Source of the DNA: Nemertoderma westbladi
Lineage: Eukaryota > Xenacoelomorpha > Nemertodermatida > Nemertodermatidae
Length of the DNA: 64,000 bases
Reading direction: 5' to 3'
NCBI GenBank assembly: GCA_032718475.1
Contig: JAUCBJ010008797.1
Span: 1-64,000, forward strand
A program made the translations under genes and the position numbers. Below the pieces are notes generated by a model that was not told the DNA's origin, searched no databases, and saw nothing but the letters and a program-made list of their open reading frames with translations. How positions within the stretch are numbered: position 1 is the stretch's first letter; every line of letters begins with the position of its first letter. Positions 1-11,569 of this stretch are shown here, in pieces.

Positions 1-225
1 AAAAACATATAGGCATTTACATAAAGGCATGTAATAAACACTGGTCGTCAGTAATCTGACCAGTATCCAGAAGCCTGCATAGGAAGTAACTCCTCTGCAA
101 AATGCTGATGTTCTAGGTGCATAAATTGTCAACCAACAAGCATTATATAACAGGTTCACTTAAGGCAGTAATATGAACCAATAAGGCATCACGCATTTAC
201 TTTTTACTTTTTTTTTTATGTCCTT
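1..225. other. no recognisable gene
   Basis: AT-rich sequence without a coding signal I recognise. It lies directly upstream of BEL/Pao remnant A. No LTR boundary, primer-binding site or gag could be identified in it, so the 5' half of that element is either absent or decayed beyond recognition. Confidence 0.4.
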
Positions 226-1721
226 TTGGGTCCCTATAGAAATCCTTCCCTTTGTATACCTAATGAAGTATCACCTTCACTCTTTTTAACTGAACCTCTG
301 GATATTACCCAACTTTGGGATCTGGAAACTGTTGGTATACGAAAACATGAAGTTGACCATATTCCATATCCAACTCGTACAGTTTCAGAGGATTGTCAAC
401 CTCATTATAGAGTTTGGTTACCATTCAAGGGTTTACAGCATCCTGTTTCCAATTACAATCGCATCTTTGCTCAACAGAAGCATTTTACTTCAAAACTAAA
501 CTCTGAGAAAAATGATGTCTATACATCCAAAATGTTAAAGCTCCTTGCTGATGACATAATTGAGCCTGTCACAACTTCCTATAACATTGGTTTTTTCTTC
601 CAAATCATTTAGTGAAAAAATCCAATAAATATCATATGGTTTTTAATGGTCTGCTAAAGACACTTCAGGAGTCAGTCTTAATTCCTGCCTAGATCCTCGT
701 CCAAACCCTCTCGCATAACTTGTTGATGTATTTCTAGGTTTTCGTCTTTATAAACATGTAGTTGTAGCTGACATAGAAGCTGCCTACCATCAAATCGAAC
801 TTCACCCAGACGATCGAAAATAGGTAAAGTTTATATGGAATAATGTTTCATATCAGTTTAAGAGAACTGCTTTCGGAGTATCATCTAGCTCATTCCTTCT
901 CAATTCAACCGTGCAGTTCCATGCTACTGCAACAGCTCCTCCAGCATTCGTTGTAGAGCTTTTAAAATCACTATATTGTGATGATGTGATACATAGTAAT
1001 TCTAATAAACAAAGAGCAATAGAGTTTTACAATCAGCAATAAGTAGCTTTAGCTTAGCTGGTATGAAACTTCGTCAAGTCTTAAAACCTTCCAAGATTTT
1101 GGGAGTTCCATGGAATATTGATACTGATGAGATTTATATAGACACTTCCAATGTATCAATTCCAATTCTGTTCACTCGTCGAGAACTACTGATATCGCAG
1201 GGTCAGATCTATGATCCTAATGGTCTTCTGTGCCCTTGGACAATACAATCCCGATTAATACTCCAGAAGTCATGGAAATACGGCAAATGTTGGGATACAC
1301 CATTGCCAATTGAACTCCAACAGGAATGGCTTACATGGATAGCTAGTGCTAAAGTTCGAATATACTTTCCACGATGTGTCAACTATTCAGAAGAATGTCA
1401 TTTACATATATTCTGTGATGCATCCAGCATAGCGTATGCATTTGTGGCATATATTGTACAGCCTGCATTTAATTACGCTACTTTGTTCTTTGCCAAAGCT
1501 CGAGCTGTTCCATTGAAGAAAACGCTTTCCATACCACGTACCGATTTAGCAGCAACTCTTTTTGGAGCTCGTTTCTCAGATCACTGTCAGATAAATAACC
1601 TGATTAACCCTAAGCGTGTAATACTATGGAGTGACTCTATGTGTGCACTTGGATGGATTCGTAAAGGCCCATCTAAACAAGATGTCTTTGTATTAAACAA
1701 GGTGACTGAAATAAATAATGT
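226..1721 (+). pseudogene. BEL/Pao retrotransposon pol remnant A (RT and RNase H part)
   Basis: Broken pol of a BEL/Pao LTR retrotransposon. The first open stretch (226-612) carries the LWDLETVGI block and the YRVWLPFK / NYNRI pattern that join protease to reverse transcriptase in this superfamily. Between 613 and 1060 the RT continues in shifted frames: VVADIEAAYHQIEL holds the first catalytic aspartate and YCDD (about 973-984) the catalytic pair. From 1063 a second open stretch gives the GQIYDPNGLLCPW block and RNase H (HLHIFCDASS, then ILWSDSMCALGWI). At least two frame changes and several stops make it non-functional. The reading frame is interrupted near 1721 and resumes near 3234. Assignment to BEL/Pao rather than Gypsy rests on family knowledge of the LWD and DP-G-LL blocks. 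No gag or 5' LTR was found. Confidence 0.85.
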
Positions 1722-3233
1722 TAAGTGCAATCCCAAATCCCCCCAAAGGGCAGAATTAACCGAGATCAAAACTGAGGGAAAACTATCGCTATTGCGAGTA
1801 AATGTTTTAATTCAATGGTGGAGACCTTAACACCTTTTAACAGCAGCGCTCACAATAAGTAAGTTCAATAGATATTTGTCGTTCGATTTTGGCAGGCAGT
1901 AAAGGCTTACATATAAAGTACTTTGAAACACCAGCAACCAAAACAATAAACCAAACCTATGTCAGAATGGACAGCAATTATGGCTGAAATTCGTAATTCA
2001 TGCTAGACCAGTAGGCTCTTCTAACTAATCCCAAAACGAGCAAATACTAATTTTTCTCTTTCAAAATATGTATAAACAAATAAATAAATTTTATACTTAC
2101 AACAGTTTGGTTGTCAATCCATATGGAATTTAGGATACTAGGGCTGAGAAAGAAATAATTAAATGGCCTAACTATTTTACCATCCCAAATGTTCCCTCAG
2201 CGCTATAATAACCACCAATTTATCCGTAGGGCCTAATAATGATCACAAACTATCTAAAATAATTATTAGAAAATTAGTAAGTTAGAATTCCTAACGTGTT
2301 ATCGGGCTAGCTACCGGTCTGCAGACTGCCGGTACATGAATTAGAAATCAACATAGGGGCCTCTGAAATCGATATCTAACCCATTCACCAGCATGTACTA
2401 ATCCAATTTTAGCGAGCCCAAACTCATGCCTAATGGTTTGATCAACTTCCCTGATAGTCCAATCTTGCTTCCGTACCGCCACTGATGTCCCACATCCCCT
2501 TGCCGGCCTCACCGCACTGCAGCTAATCTTAGCCGGACATCGCGAATGTTTTCGATAATTGACTCATGTCAGAATGCGATCTGATCCGTTAATCAGGAAC
2601 AACAATGTTATTGAACGTCTTCTAATCGACTAAGACATTATATTGAATATCGTATCACAGTATCACAGTTTTATATCACACACATCCAGACATCAGACAT
2701 CTGAATGCAAAACAACACTGTCAAAATTTAAATACACGTCCAAATGTAAAAGATCAAATCATATACCGTACCGGTACTGCGGTACTTAATGCAGTAACAG
2801 AGTAATGAATGAATATATATAACTTCAATTTTACATTGAAACAAGCATAAAGAATTAAAAAGCTGTCATTGGCTAATCATGTTTAAAAAGCCTTAATTTG
2901 AAAATACAGTTATACTGTACTGTATAATAATAATAATCTGGAAATAATTATGGATACTGGAAAATTAACCGACTGGTGATTTATCATATAATCAGGTAGT
3001 ATTTCACATAATAAATCGTACAGTATTTCTACTGCAGTAAGTAAAGGAACTGAAACAAACTTAACTTTAAAGAGAATCCATAAGATTTTTGTTAATTAAT
3101 ATAGTAGAATATAGGTATAGAATATAGGTTTTATACTTTAAACGTACAGTATAAGTTATCGGAACAATATAACGATTATAAAATAAATTTTTTATACTCT
3201 TACCAAATACAATACAAATAACATAACTAAAAC
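1722..3233. other. insertion splitting BEL remnant A
   Basis: About 1.5 kb of AT-rich non-coding sequence lies exactly between the RNase H end (codons reading NKVTEINNV) and the next pol block (WRYVPSELNPADV), so it is an insertion within the older element. I see no convincing terminal inverted repeats, LTR ends or ORFs, and the class is unknown. The flanks share only a TAA-like trinucleotide. The stretch holds several ACCGGT-containing palindromes (for example near 2315 and 2770), a motif that recurs through the window. Confidence 0.55.
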
Positions 3234-3994
3234 CTACCAATGGAGATATGTACCCTCAGAGTTAAATCCCGCTGATGTACCTTCCCATGGGAGTAGTTTA
3301 ATAAACCTTCAGTCTAATTCTCTCTACCTAAATGGTCCAGAATTCATAAATGAACCTGAATCATCAGGGCCAATTGAGCCAATACCACCTCCTCAGCTAA
3401 TGACATTAGAAGTTCCAGATCCAATATCAGAATGGAATCTTCTAAGAATCAATGATTATTCCTTCCTAGACAAACCAGTTAGAGTTATTGAATGGGTATC
3501 TCGTTTCTGCCATAATGCAAGTCATTTTACAAACTCACCGGTTCATTGAGTACTAAAGAAATTCAGAACTCACTCAGTCAACTAATCAAAGTTGAGCAAT
3601 ACGTCCATTATCCAATGGAAATGCGATGGATGTTGCTGCTTCATCAACATCCGGAGGTCTTCGTCGAAGCCTTCTGTCACGTGATCAGGCTAGTTCAGTT
3701 CTTTGGAAAGCCTGGTGTCAATGATACCTCGCATCTCTTCGTGTATGGTGTCATAAACAATGTAAGAATCCAGCTCATCAACCTTCGGTCAGTGACCTTG
3801 TTCTCGTTAAGGAAACTGTTCCTCGTGGGCAATGGTCTCTAGCCCGAGTAGTCCGTCCATTAGTAGGACGTGACGGGATATCACGAGCTGCGATCATCCT
3901 CAAGAACTCCAAACCTGGTTCTCCTGGTTTCTTAACTAAGAGAGCTGCCCAGTGCCCATCTCCTTATTCCACTCGAGGTCAACCATTGCGATGA
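3234..3994 (+). pseudogene. BEL/Pao pol remnant A (pre-integrase, zinc region, DUF5641 end)
   Basis: Continuation of remnant A after the insertion. It opens with WRYVPSELNPADV, the conserved linker between RNase H and integrase in BEL/Pao. It then runs through the YLNGPEF and RVIEWVSRFC blocks and into a degenerate integrase N-terminal region around 3546-3640. The integrase DDE core expected next (several hundred residues) is missing. The sequence passes almost at once, near 3655-3700, to the C-terminal DUF5641-type domain (LASLRVWCHK, then LVLVKETVPRGQWSLARVV, then GRDGISRAAIILKN), which ends at a TGA at 3992-3994. The integrase core was therefore deleted, and frameshifts and stops add to the decay. 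Confidence 0.8.
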
Positions 3995-4238
3995 AATAAT
4001 ATATGATGGAATTGTTCACTGTGGGGGTGCAGCAAGCAAGTCCACACCCATACCTTCCTCATGTGCCTCTACGTCAAATAAAATTGTTCTAAAGAAAAAG
4101 GTTGAAACTCCGAATTCAATTACAGATGTCAAACAAGTTAGCACCAAACCATATAAAACATCTCATGGTCGGCTAGTTCACCCTCCTAAAAGATACTGAA
4201 AATGTCCATTGCAACAGAATGTTCTGTTGCAACGTGAG
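3995..4238. other. spacer between BEL A pol and tandem duplication
   Basis: Non-coding. A short hairpin-capable sequence (TTGCAACAGAATGTTCTGTTGCAA, 4208-4231) sits immediately before the duplicated block. By position this could be the polypurine-tract/LTR border of element A, but no clear tract is visible. Confidence 0.35.
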
Positions 4239-5074
4239 GGTGTGTGCAGCTAATTTTGCTGTACATTTTAATTAAAATGTTTTGGTTATGGGAATTTACT
4301 GTACGTAAACTAAATCACCACATTAGGATCTAACATGATGTCTGTATGTGCCTGACTTGTAATATTGTTACCGGTATTACTTAATTCTGTACTTATACAG
4401 TTTTGTATGTGCATACACATACTGATATGGCAGTGCCTTACCAGCAGACCGGTACTGCACTGCTGCATCATATAACTATATTCAATAAACTCTCTCAACT
4501 GAAGTCTGTATGTAACAATGTTACTGTGCTTACCGCCTGCTGATACCCTCTCTTTAATGATTGAATTGATTGTTGCTTATATCTGTATATCTTCTACTGC
4601 TTTATATCAATTGCTGTTTAACTTTTGTTGTATTGCTGCTTTTACCTACATGTTGATGTGTGTGCAGCTAATTTTGCTGTACATTTTAATTAAAATGTTT
4701 TGGTTATGGGAATTTACTGTACGTAAACTAAATCACCACATTAGGATCTAACATGATGTCTGTATGTGCCTGACTTGTAATATTGTTACCGGTATTTCTT
4801 AATTCTGTACTTATACAGTTTTGTATGTGCATACACATACTGATATGGCAGTGCCTTACCAGCAGACCGGTACTGCACTGCTGCATCATATAACTATATT
4901 CAATAAACTCTCTCAACTGAAGTCTGTATGTAACAATGATACTGTGCTTACCGCCTGCTGATACCCTCTCTTTAATGATTGAATTGATTGTTGCTTATAT
5001 CTGTATATCTTCTACTGCTTTATATCAATTGCTGTTTAACTTTTGTTGTATTGCTGCTTTTACCTACATGTTGA
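4239..5074. repeat. tandem duplication, two copies of about 418 bp
   Basis: Two nearly identical direct copies lie head to tail (4239-4656 and 4657-5074). Shared landmarks keep a constant 418-bp offset, for example TGTGTGCAGCTAATTTTGCT at 4241 and 4659. Only a few differences are visible by eye (for example GTATTACTTAA versus GTATTTCTTAA). Each copy contains TTCAATAAACTCTC, a polyadenylation-like AATAAA. Because it follows the end of BEL remnant A in the same orientation, it may be a duplicated part of that element's 3' LTR; this is inference. The small ORFs inside are duplicates of one another and show no protein similarity I recognise. Confidence 0.85.
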
Positions 5075-5467
5075 TCCTACAGTTTGAACATACTAATGTA
5101 ACTGATGCTGTAATGCACCAATGATTGTTTTTGCTTTGAGCCTATGTTAATGAATGAAGAATGTTTAATTGATTGCTTATACTTTCCTTATAACCTACCT
5201 ACTTTCTTATTGATTGTCAATTATTATTTTCTGGGATTGCATTATATGTACTTACTGCTTGACTGGCTTTTATACTAATAGCCTAGCATCTACTTTTATA
5301 AATATTAGGGTCAAATACCCAAATTGCCTTTACAACTGTCCCTCCTCTGCGGGTCACACCCTCTCCAGTGCATTAATAAATGCTGACGCCATGGCGTCCT
5401 GAGCTAGTTCGATCCCCACCGCCCTCATATTATTGCAGAGGAAGATAATGCCTTAGCGTTTCTCCAT
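5075..5467. other. no recognisable gene
   Basis: AT-rich non-coding sequence following the 418-bp duplication, with no recognisable repeat boundary. It ends where the minus-strand BEL remnant B begins. Confidence 0.4.
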
Positions 5468-5599
5468 ATGCCGCATCACCTTGATTTTAATCGGTCTGCA
5501 CATGTCCACTGTCCTGTCGTTAAGGAAGTGTGGGCCATGCTGCCACAACTCCTGATTCCTCGAGAAAGTGTGGCATACAACGCCCCTCGATCCGCTGAA

Positions 5600-6540
5600 T
5601 CACACAGAATCAGACAGATCCGCTGGATTGTCGTCAGTTGGGCAGTAGTGCCACTTCTCCATGTCTGATGTTGCTCTTATCTCATCCACTCTATTCGCCA
5701 TAAATACGGGATAATGCGTCTTCTCGTTATGCAACTTTCCCAACACTACCATGAAATCTGTCCAGTAGTGTGTCTCTACTATACTTGGTATCGCATCCAC
5801 CAAGTACACTGTCGCTTTTACTCCTAGTCTCGCAGCCATTAGCTCGAGTTTCTGAACTGATGCTGAATATGGTGGCATCGACCTCGCTTTACTAAACGCA
5901 AGCTTATAAGTCCCCATGCATCGGAAAAGAAGTATACACGTGGCATACTATAAGTCTCCATTTCCTCGAGGCTTCCTGTCCATTTCTCCCACTGTCTGCT
6001 TATCTCCACTGGGACATCCGCGTCCCAGTCATCTTTGATCTTGTAGAACTTCTTTAAAATTTGTTTCCCCGTGACTAACAACGGGGACGGTAGACTGTTC
6101 CTTCTTTGCCCTTCACCATGTCTCTTACGGCCGTAGTCGTGGTAAATGAGGATGACTTGGCCCCCATATTCTGCACTACCATCTTGTACATCGGCATCTC
6201 TGACGGTTCTTCATCACTGTTGTACAACAGGAAGCGCTGACTGTCGCTATCCTCCTCTGTCACTCGCACTTGGTTAAACATGCCCTCTATATCGCACATG
6301 AAGGGTGTTTTCTACTTCTAAACCTTAACAGGAATTCTATCCCCGAGTTGTAAATATTGATGCCTTCCAGCAGGTTAGACTCTTGCCGTTTGTCTTGGCA
6401 GAAGCGTCGACCACCATTCTCAACTTGCCCTTTTTATGGTCTAGAGCCACATGAAATGGCAAATAGTAGGTCCTCTCGGTATTCGGCTCATCCACTGGTA
6501 GCTCTACAGCCCATCCTCGATCCACATACTTCTTGATGGT
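5600..6540 (-). pseudogene. BEL/Pao retrotransposon pol remnant B
   Basis: Read on the minus strand, the order is that of a BEL/Pao pol with internal deletions. 6525-6337 is the RT fingers region (TYYLPFHVALDHKKGKLRMV, then VDASAKTNGKSL). 6299-6075 is the palm region with CDIEGMFNQVRV (first catalytic aspartate). There follows a jump to the post-RT connection (TGKQILKKFYKIKDDWD, then ISRQWEKWTGSL) at 6081-5839. The YVDD motif and thumb are not found and appear deleted. 5917-5600 is RNase H (KLAFSKARSMPP, then HYWTDFMVVLGKL) followed by the linker WHYCPTDDNPADL. The pieces lie in different frames, so this is a pseudogene. It belongs to a different BEL lineage from the other three copies in the window, judged from the residues. 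Confidence 0.8.
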
Positions 6541-7042
6541 CTAGTGGATTTTTTATTCATTCTTTTTGGTGCTCCGTCAAAGCGTATGCTTTAATTTTCG
6601 AAGCCTCATCAATATCATTCTCTTATTGTCTGGTAGGGGCACCTTTGGCTGCTTCCATGCCATCCCTATGGTATATCGCCCCCCTCGCACTTCATCGAAT
6701 TCCTGATGCTCTCCTGGGCCCATACACCTATCTGCAATACCCCCCCCTCCCCTGGATATATATTTTATCCCTGCATATTATAGTCATACTGGTGTGCAGG
6801 TACCGGTATAGGCCTATCAGGTTTCTGCCTACTAACCAGTATGTATGCCGCGATCTCTGGGTCCAATCCCGGCATTCGTGCTACCCTATCGCCTACACTA
6901 TCTCTCCCAGCATGGCCTATAGTATGTGCAGTAAGGCCTACAGTATGTTCTGCAGTCTGCCTGTGTCCCTTGGGATCAAAGTTTAATCTTCTCGAATAAT
7001 CCAAGAACTCCTCCCCACGACTACCATATCATCGATCGGTAG

Positions 7043-8331
7043 CTACGTTCTGACGGGAAGTTTCCCTCTGATCCCCTCCTCTGTCTTCCTCCTCATACCG
7101 GTACACTCTGTACCCCTCTCCCAGTGTGTGGTATATTTTGCCAGGTTGTATTTCTCCCAGTCCCACCGGCCCTCCCCCTCCAGTTTGACTATCGACGGTT
7201 CACTGTCCATCCTCTCTCGACGTCTCAGGTTGCCCGTAGCAACGTTTCTTCGTTCCTCCTCGCTTCTTCCGATTTCAGCATTGTGTCCTCCTTCATGAGG
7301 TCTTATATCGACCTCCTGGATGAACTCTACTGTCCTCCTTCCGTCTTCCATATGGGCTCGATGTTTTCTCGTTTGGCCGCCTACGGCACCAACATCCTTC
7401 CCTCTGCCCGGTTGTACGGCCTCGTGGATATTCACTGCCCTCCTATGGTCCTCCGTCGTTGGGTGACACAGTTCACTTAACTCACCGCGTAAATTATCTG
7501 CCAACGCTCGTGGGGCTTTCCCATGCTTAATAGCATACCTACTATACCGACGATACCGAATCTTCGGGGTTAACCTCGGGTTCAGTGTCGTATGGGTCCG
7601 CCCATCCCACTAACTTAATCCCCCTCGCATCTACTAGATAGGGCAGTATGTACACCACACTAGGCGCCACCACCTCGGATCGCCACAATTCAAACAGTTC
7701 TGTGGTGACCCCCCTTGCCCTCTCACTTGCCAGTTCCCCCTGCCCAAATCGGACTAGGTAGCGAAAATGTTTGATGCACTCACCTAGCCTCCAGTACAGC
7801 TTGGGTTGGTCTACCTTTCCTCCCTCTCTAGCGTCCTTCAACAACTTCCTGGTGACCATAGGCATCATAGCTAAGCTGGTCGTGGTCGTGGCTGGTCATC
7901 ATAGGCAATCGCTAGTCCCGACATCTTCCTCCTGGACTTGACTTTCCCTCCTTGTCCGGCGCTGTACCGTCGGCCCCACCAAGGCCTACTTAAATATATA
8001 TTATTTTATCATATTATATCATATTTTATCATTATCATTTTATCATTTATCATTATTATATCATATCATTTTATTATATTATTATATATATATACTATCT
8101 AAGTAGGCACTTTGCCGTTCCGGTGGGCCATTCGCCGCCCTCGGCCATTGGTTGGCCGGCGACTTCGGTACCTCGTTCGACGCTCGCGTCTCCTCCTCGT
8201 ACTTGACCGCTCTCCTCCTCAACGACCGGAGCGTCCCTCGTTGGCGAATCTGGTGTGGCGGGCCGGTACCGCCTCATCGCTGCTTCCCGAATCGTCTGAT
8301 CTCTGTCGCTCAGGGTTTGCGGCGGGCTCAT
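7043..8331 (-). pseudogene. possible gag-like region upstream of BEL remnant B
   Basis: Three consecutive minus-strand open stretches (8331-8095, 7868-7542, 7504-7043) lie 5' of the remnant B RT, where gag and protease would be expected. The composition is charged and hydrophilic; one segment reads KLYWRLGECIKHFRYLVRF, another EGEGRWDWEKYNLAKY. The region is clearly richer in GC than its surroundings, which suggests codon use or origin unlike the neighbours. No CCHC zinc knuckle and no DSG protease motif is visible, so gag identity rests on position only. It may instead be unrelated. Confidence 0.3.
7999..8098. repeat. AT-rich low-complexity tract (TATCAT/TATTATA)
   Basis: About 100 bp composed almost entirely of imperfect ATTATATCAT-type repeats, in sharp contrast with the GC-rich sequence on both sides. 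Confidence 0.85.
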
Positions 8332-8607
8332 CTCTCCCTCTGGACCTTAGGGCTGTCCGTGTTCGCTCATGTTGGCATCGTGTGTCATCACAGTTTATTT
8401 TCTTTAATCTTCAATGTGTTGGCGGTTTTTAACTGTGACGGGATCCTGGAGTTGGCAGTATGGATCCCGACTGGTGTGTGTGTTTGGTACTATAAGCGTC
8501 GCCGCGTCCATAGGCTGCTGAAAGGCTGTTGTCTCGATGTTGAGGCTGAAGGTCATTGAAATAACTCAGTTTTTACTGTCAGTCGTTATAATTACATAAT
8601 CACCTTC
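8332..8607. other. GC-rich stretch without recognised gene
   Basis: Continuation of the GC-rich block. Plus-strand ORFs are open here (to 8559), but the translations show no motif I recognise, and they overlap the candidate minus-strand gag-like frame. Confidence 0.3.
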
Positions 8608-9152
8608 CCAACTATAATTGTTAAAATGCGACTATGCCCATTTTTGGGGGGTAGTGCAGGGAATTGAATCCGCTTACAGCCATGGCACATATTGTTTCAT
8701 TTGGGTTTCTGGGGGATATGCCTCTTAGCTCATTCCTTGTGGGTTGTTACTATATTCTGGTATATTGAATCGGTGGACTGGTCTTCATCCATTGACTGAA
8801 GTGCTTCAAAGCAGTTTTTAACTTCTACTGTGTAAGCATCCTTTAGATCCAGTGATGGTAGACAAGCCTGGACACCTACCAGCGAGCAGTCCATGGACAC
8901 GGAGTTGCCTGTCGGAGTTTATCGCGATTTCCCAGCGGCATTGTGGGCAGGAAGAGTGCCCACAACAATGCTCAGGTTCATTGCGTAGGCGTCCAGGCTG
9001 CAAGCCATGCATTCGATGTCTAAGCCATATATTGGTATATTTAATAGGCCTATTAATATTAATTAAAATGTAGGCCTAACTGTAAGCAGATTCAATTCCC
9101 TTGCATTATCCACCCAAAAATGGGACCAGTGGCATTTTACCAATATAGTTGG
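8608..9152. mobile_element. long-TIR non-autonomous DNA element enclosing a LINE fragment
   Basis: About 72 bp at the left end (8608-8680, starting CCAACTATAATTGTTAAAAT) is matched by the reverse complement of the right end (9080-9152, reading CCAACTATATTGGTAAAATG), including the shared CCCATTTTTGGG and GGGAATTGAATC blocks. The element is about 545 bp. The interior holds a minus-strand LINE endonuclease-region fragment that begins exactly at the inner TIR edge, and a hairpin around 8937-8973 (CATTGTGGGCA / TGCCCACAACAATG). No transposase is present. The target duplication is not clear, so the superfamily is unassigned. Confidence 0.65.
8679..8845 (-). pseudogene. LINE fragment (same family as 23084-24000)
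   Basis: The reverse complement matches the plus-strand LINE at about 23635-23810 at the nucleotide level. Shared runs include AAGGATGCTTACACAGTAGA, GATTCAATATACCAGAATAT and CATATCCCCCAGAAACCCAA. It is a short captured or inserted piece of the endonuclease-to-RT linker and has no coding potential of its own. Confidence 0.8.
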
Positions 9153-9749
9153 CGATACGAGATTACCAATAATAATCTCGCCTCATAACCAACTCGGGGG
9201 GGGGGGGGGGCGATACTGGCCCTAAAGCCACAGAGAGATGTGAGAGGTCAAACCACCTCACAGGGAGAACACAGCTAGTCAAGGCTAGCAGCAGGGGGTA
9301 ACACTCACAGGGAGTGTCAAAGTGACAATTAGTATATAAGCCAATAGCAGGCAGGGGAGCATGTGGGGAAAGATAGGATAGAATCCATTGGGTATCAAAA
9401 GGCCGAAGTAAAGTAGAGGTGAAACCAATATCTATGTGTATCAATCATATAGTTATCCTGATTACTGGTTTACCGGTCAGTTCATTAATCACAGAGTTAC
9501 AGACCGGTTATAGATTTTAACCGTCACTACATCATATGTACACACTGCTGTTGTAATTCTGTATTGCGATTTCAATCATATACTGCCATACATTCTGTGC
9601 TATTATTATTGGAAGATTAACATTGAGAAACACAAACTCTGTTATTTTTCTCCAACGGCCTTCGGCCAAAAGGACACTAGCCCAGCAGACCAGCAGCAGT
9701 TAAGTGATGCGTACGAATCTTATCCGGTCGGGATCTCAGATCCCGTCAC
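9153..9749. other. no recognisable gene; G homopolymer near 9197
   Basis: Non-coding. It contains a run of about 14 G residues at 9197-9210 and the 8-bp target site CCCGTCAC (9742-9749) of the adjacent hAT element. Confidence 0.5.
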
Positions 9750-11561
9750 CAGTGCCGGATTAACCTTAAGGCATATAAGGCACGAGCCTTAGGGCCAGCC
9801 GAAAATCCGGGCCATTTTTTCTCAGCGAGTCATTCCTGTGAAAAAAATATTTTTATCTGAAAAGTCCGGAAACAGAGCAAGAAAGTGCATCTTTCGACTA
9901 CTTTCTATCCCTAAATTTGTGATAGAAAGTGCAAAATTCTATATTTACATGGGCAGTAAAACTTTAAAGTGCTAATTATGAACAGTGGAGAATTTAATTT
10001 TATCTATTTGTGGGGAATTATTTGTAGTTATGCTTTTAGACTTTCTAGAACAACCAAATAATGACGTGGTGGCATACTGGAAATACAGTTCATACAGTAG
10101 TAAATGTATGGCGTGGAGATATGGTAGAGCGAAATTAATTTTTTTTTACCGGAAACTAGTTTTATAAATATAGGCCCTTAGATAAAAAAAAAAGGATAAA
10201 TTAGTTGTAGATAAAATAGTTGTTGATAAAAAAAAGAAATAATTTCAGAAATAACTTCTTGTCACTACTGTAATTTAATTTAACCGAAATTCAGATGTTC
10301 TGCCCTCGTGTATTGAATTTTGCATTCGATGGCAATTTATGTGCAATTCCTGCAAAACCTAAAACTCTCGGACAGCACAATTTGAATTGGGGTAAATTAA
10401 AATTAGCGATAAAAAGTGTTTATTTCCGAGACTGTTCTCTTATCGAAGAACATTACTTTTTCATCAAGTCCAAATCTAGATCAGAAATATTATATCTTTG
10501 CACTAAGCCCACACTTACGGTGTGGTATATTTCTCAGCTGATAGAAGGGCTTTCATAAGGTGATATCGGTTTTCAACAGTGAATTATTTTTTGACCTCAA
10601 AACTGCTCTTTTCAACAACATAAATAAATTGCTGATATTTATGACTCTCTGTATAAAACCACCTTTTTCTCAGTTTGTCAATTTTGACTTTTTTCATCAC
10701 TAAATTCCCTACTACTATTTTATTTTTTACTCAATTTCCATCAAACATATACCAAAATGTTGAGCAGCTTTAGGACTACTATCGTTGGTTTTGTAAAACA
10801 TTGCCATTTGGATCTTCTAGAACCGATTTTGTAACTGTTACACTTTGTCTATCACAAAATATTTATTCTCAAAATATAGCCCGGAAATACTAAAACCCCC
10901 CTAAATTTTTCAAAAACAATAATTTTGTGCTAAAATCATCATAGAAGATAGCCTACATTTTTAGGTCCATTTTACCAAAGTCTTGGACCAAGAACTTAAA
11001 TGCAGGGTATTACAGATCCTTAACATGAGCTAATTTACATAGAAATGCCACAAATTTATAGAATTTTTGAAAAAACCGACCTGCTCAAAAAGTGCCATAT
11101 TTTTCGAACAAAGAGTTTATGAAGCTAGCTATTTAATAGTATATATAAGATCACAGATAATTGTATTAAAGTTTCAGAATAGTAGCTTTATAAATAAAAC
11201 AAATAGATTTGGGGTAATGGTCCCATTAATATATTAAAAATTAAAGCTTCAGAAGTTCTACCAAAACCATTACACATTTTATAGCAAAGGTTTTATAGGC
11301 ATAATATGCCGTTTAGTAATGTTAAAGATTCTTGATGAAAACTATTTTTTCGAAGTACTTATTATTAAAGTACTTAGTACTTATTTGCACGCAGTAATCC
11401 GACGAAAATACTTTATATTTCCTTCGCAACATTTTCACAATTTCCGTTGTTTTAGCAGCTTTTTCTTTTGAAAGGGTTTGCGGAAAAATATCAATTTTCG
11501 GGCCATTTTTGGAAATTACTAAAATGTGCCTTAGGGCCATCTGAGGCTTAATCCGGCACTG
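9750..11561. mobile_element. non-autonomous hAT-type DNA transposon
   Basis: Terminal inverted repeats CAGTGCCGGATTAA (left, 9750) and TTAATCCGGCACTG (right, ending 11561) are flanked by a perfect 8-bp target duplication CCCGTCAC (9742-9749 and 11562-11569). The CAGTG-type start and an 8-bp duplication are hallmarks of hAT elements. Similarity extends inside the ends: the left GCCTTAGGGCCAGC corresponds to the right GCCTTAGGGCCATC in inverted orientation. The 1812-bp interior is AT-rich. Its open stretches (about 60-90 codons) show no hAT transposase or BED finger, so it would need a transposase supplied in trans. Confidence 0.92.
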
Positions 11562-11569
11562 CCCGTCAC

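Noticed and set aside
1722-3233. Spliceosomal intron within BEL remnant A
   Set aside because: The element carries other stops and frameshifts, the left edge lacks a good donor and the right edge has no AG acceptor at the junction; an insertion is more likely.
4310-5124. Paired 62-77-codon ORFs on both strands
   Set aside because: They occur twice only because of the 418-bp tandem duplication, and resemble no protein.
9163-9444. 93-codon minus-strand ORF
   Set aside because: Partly created by the G homopolymer near 9197; no motif recognised.
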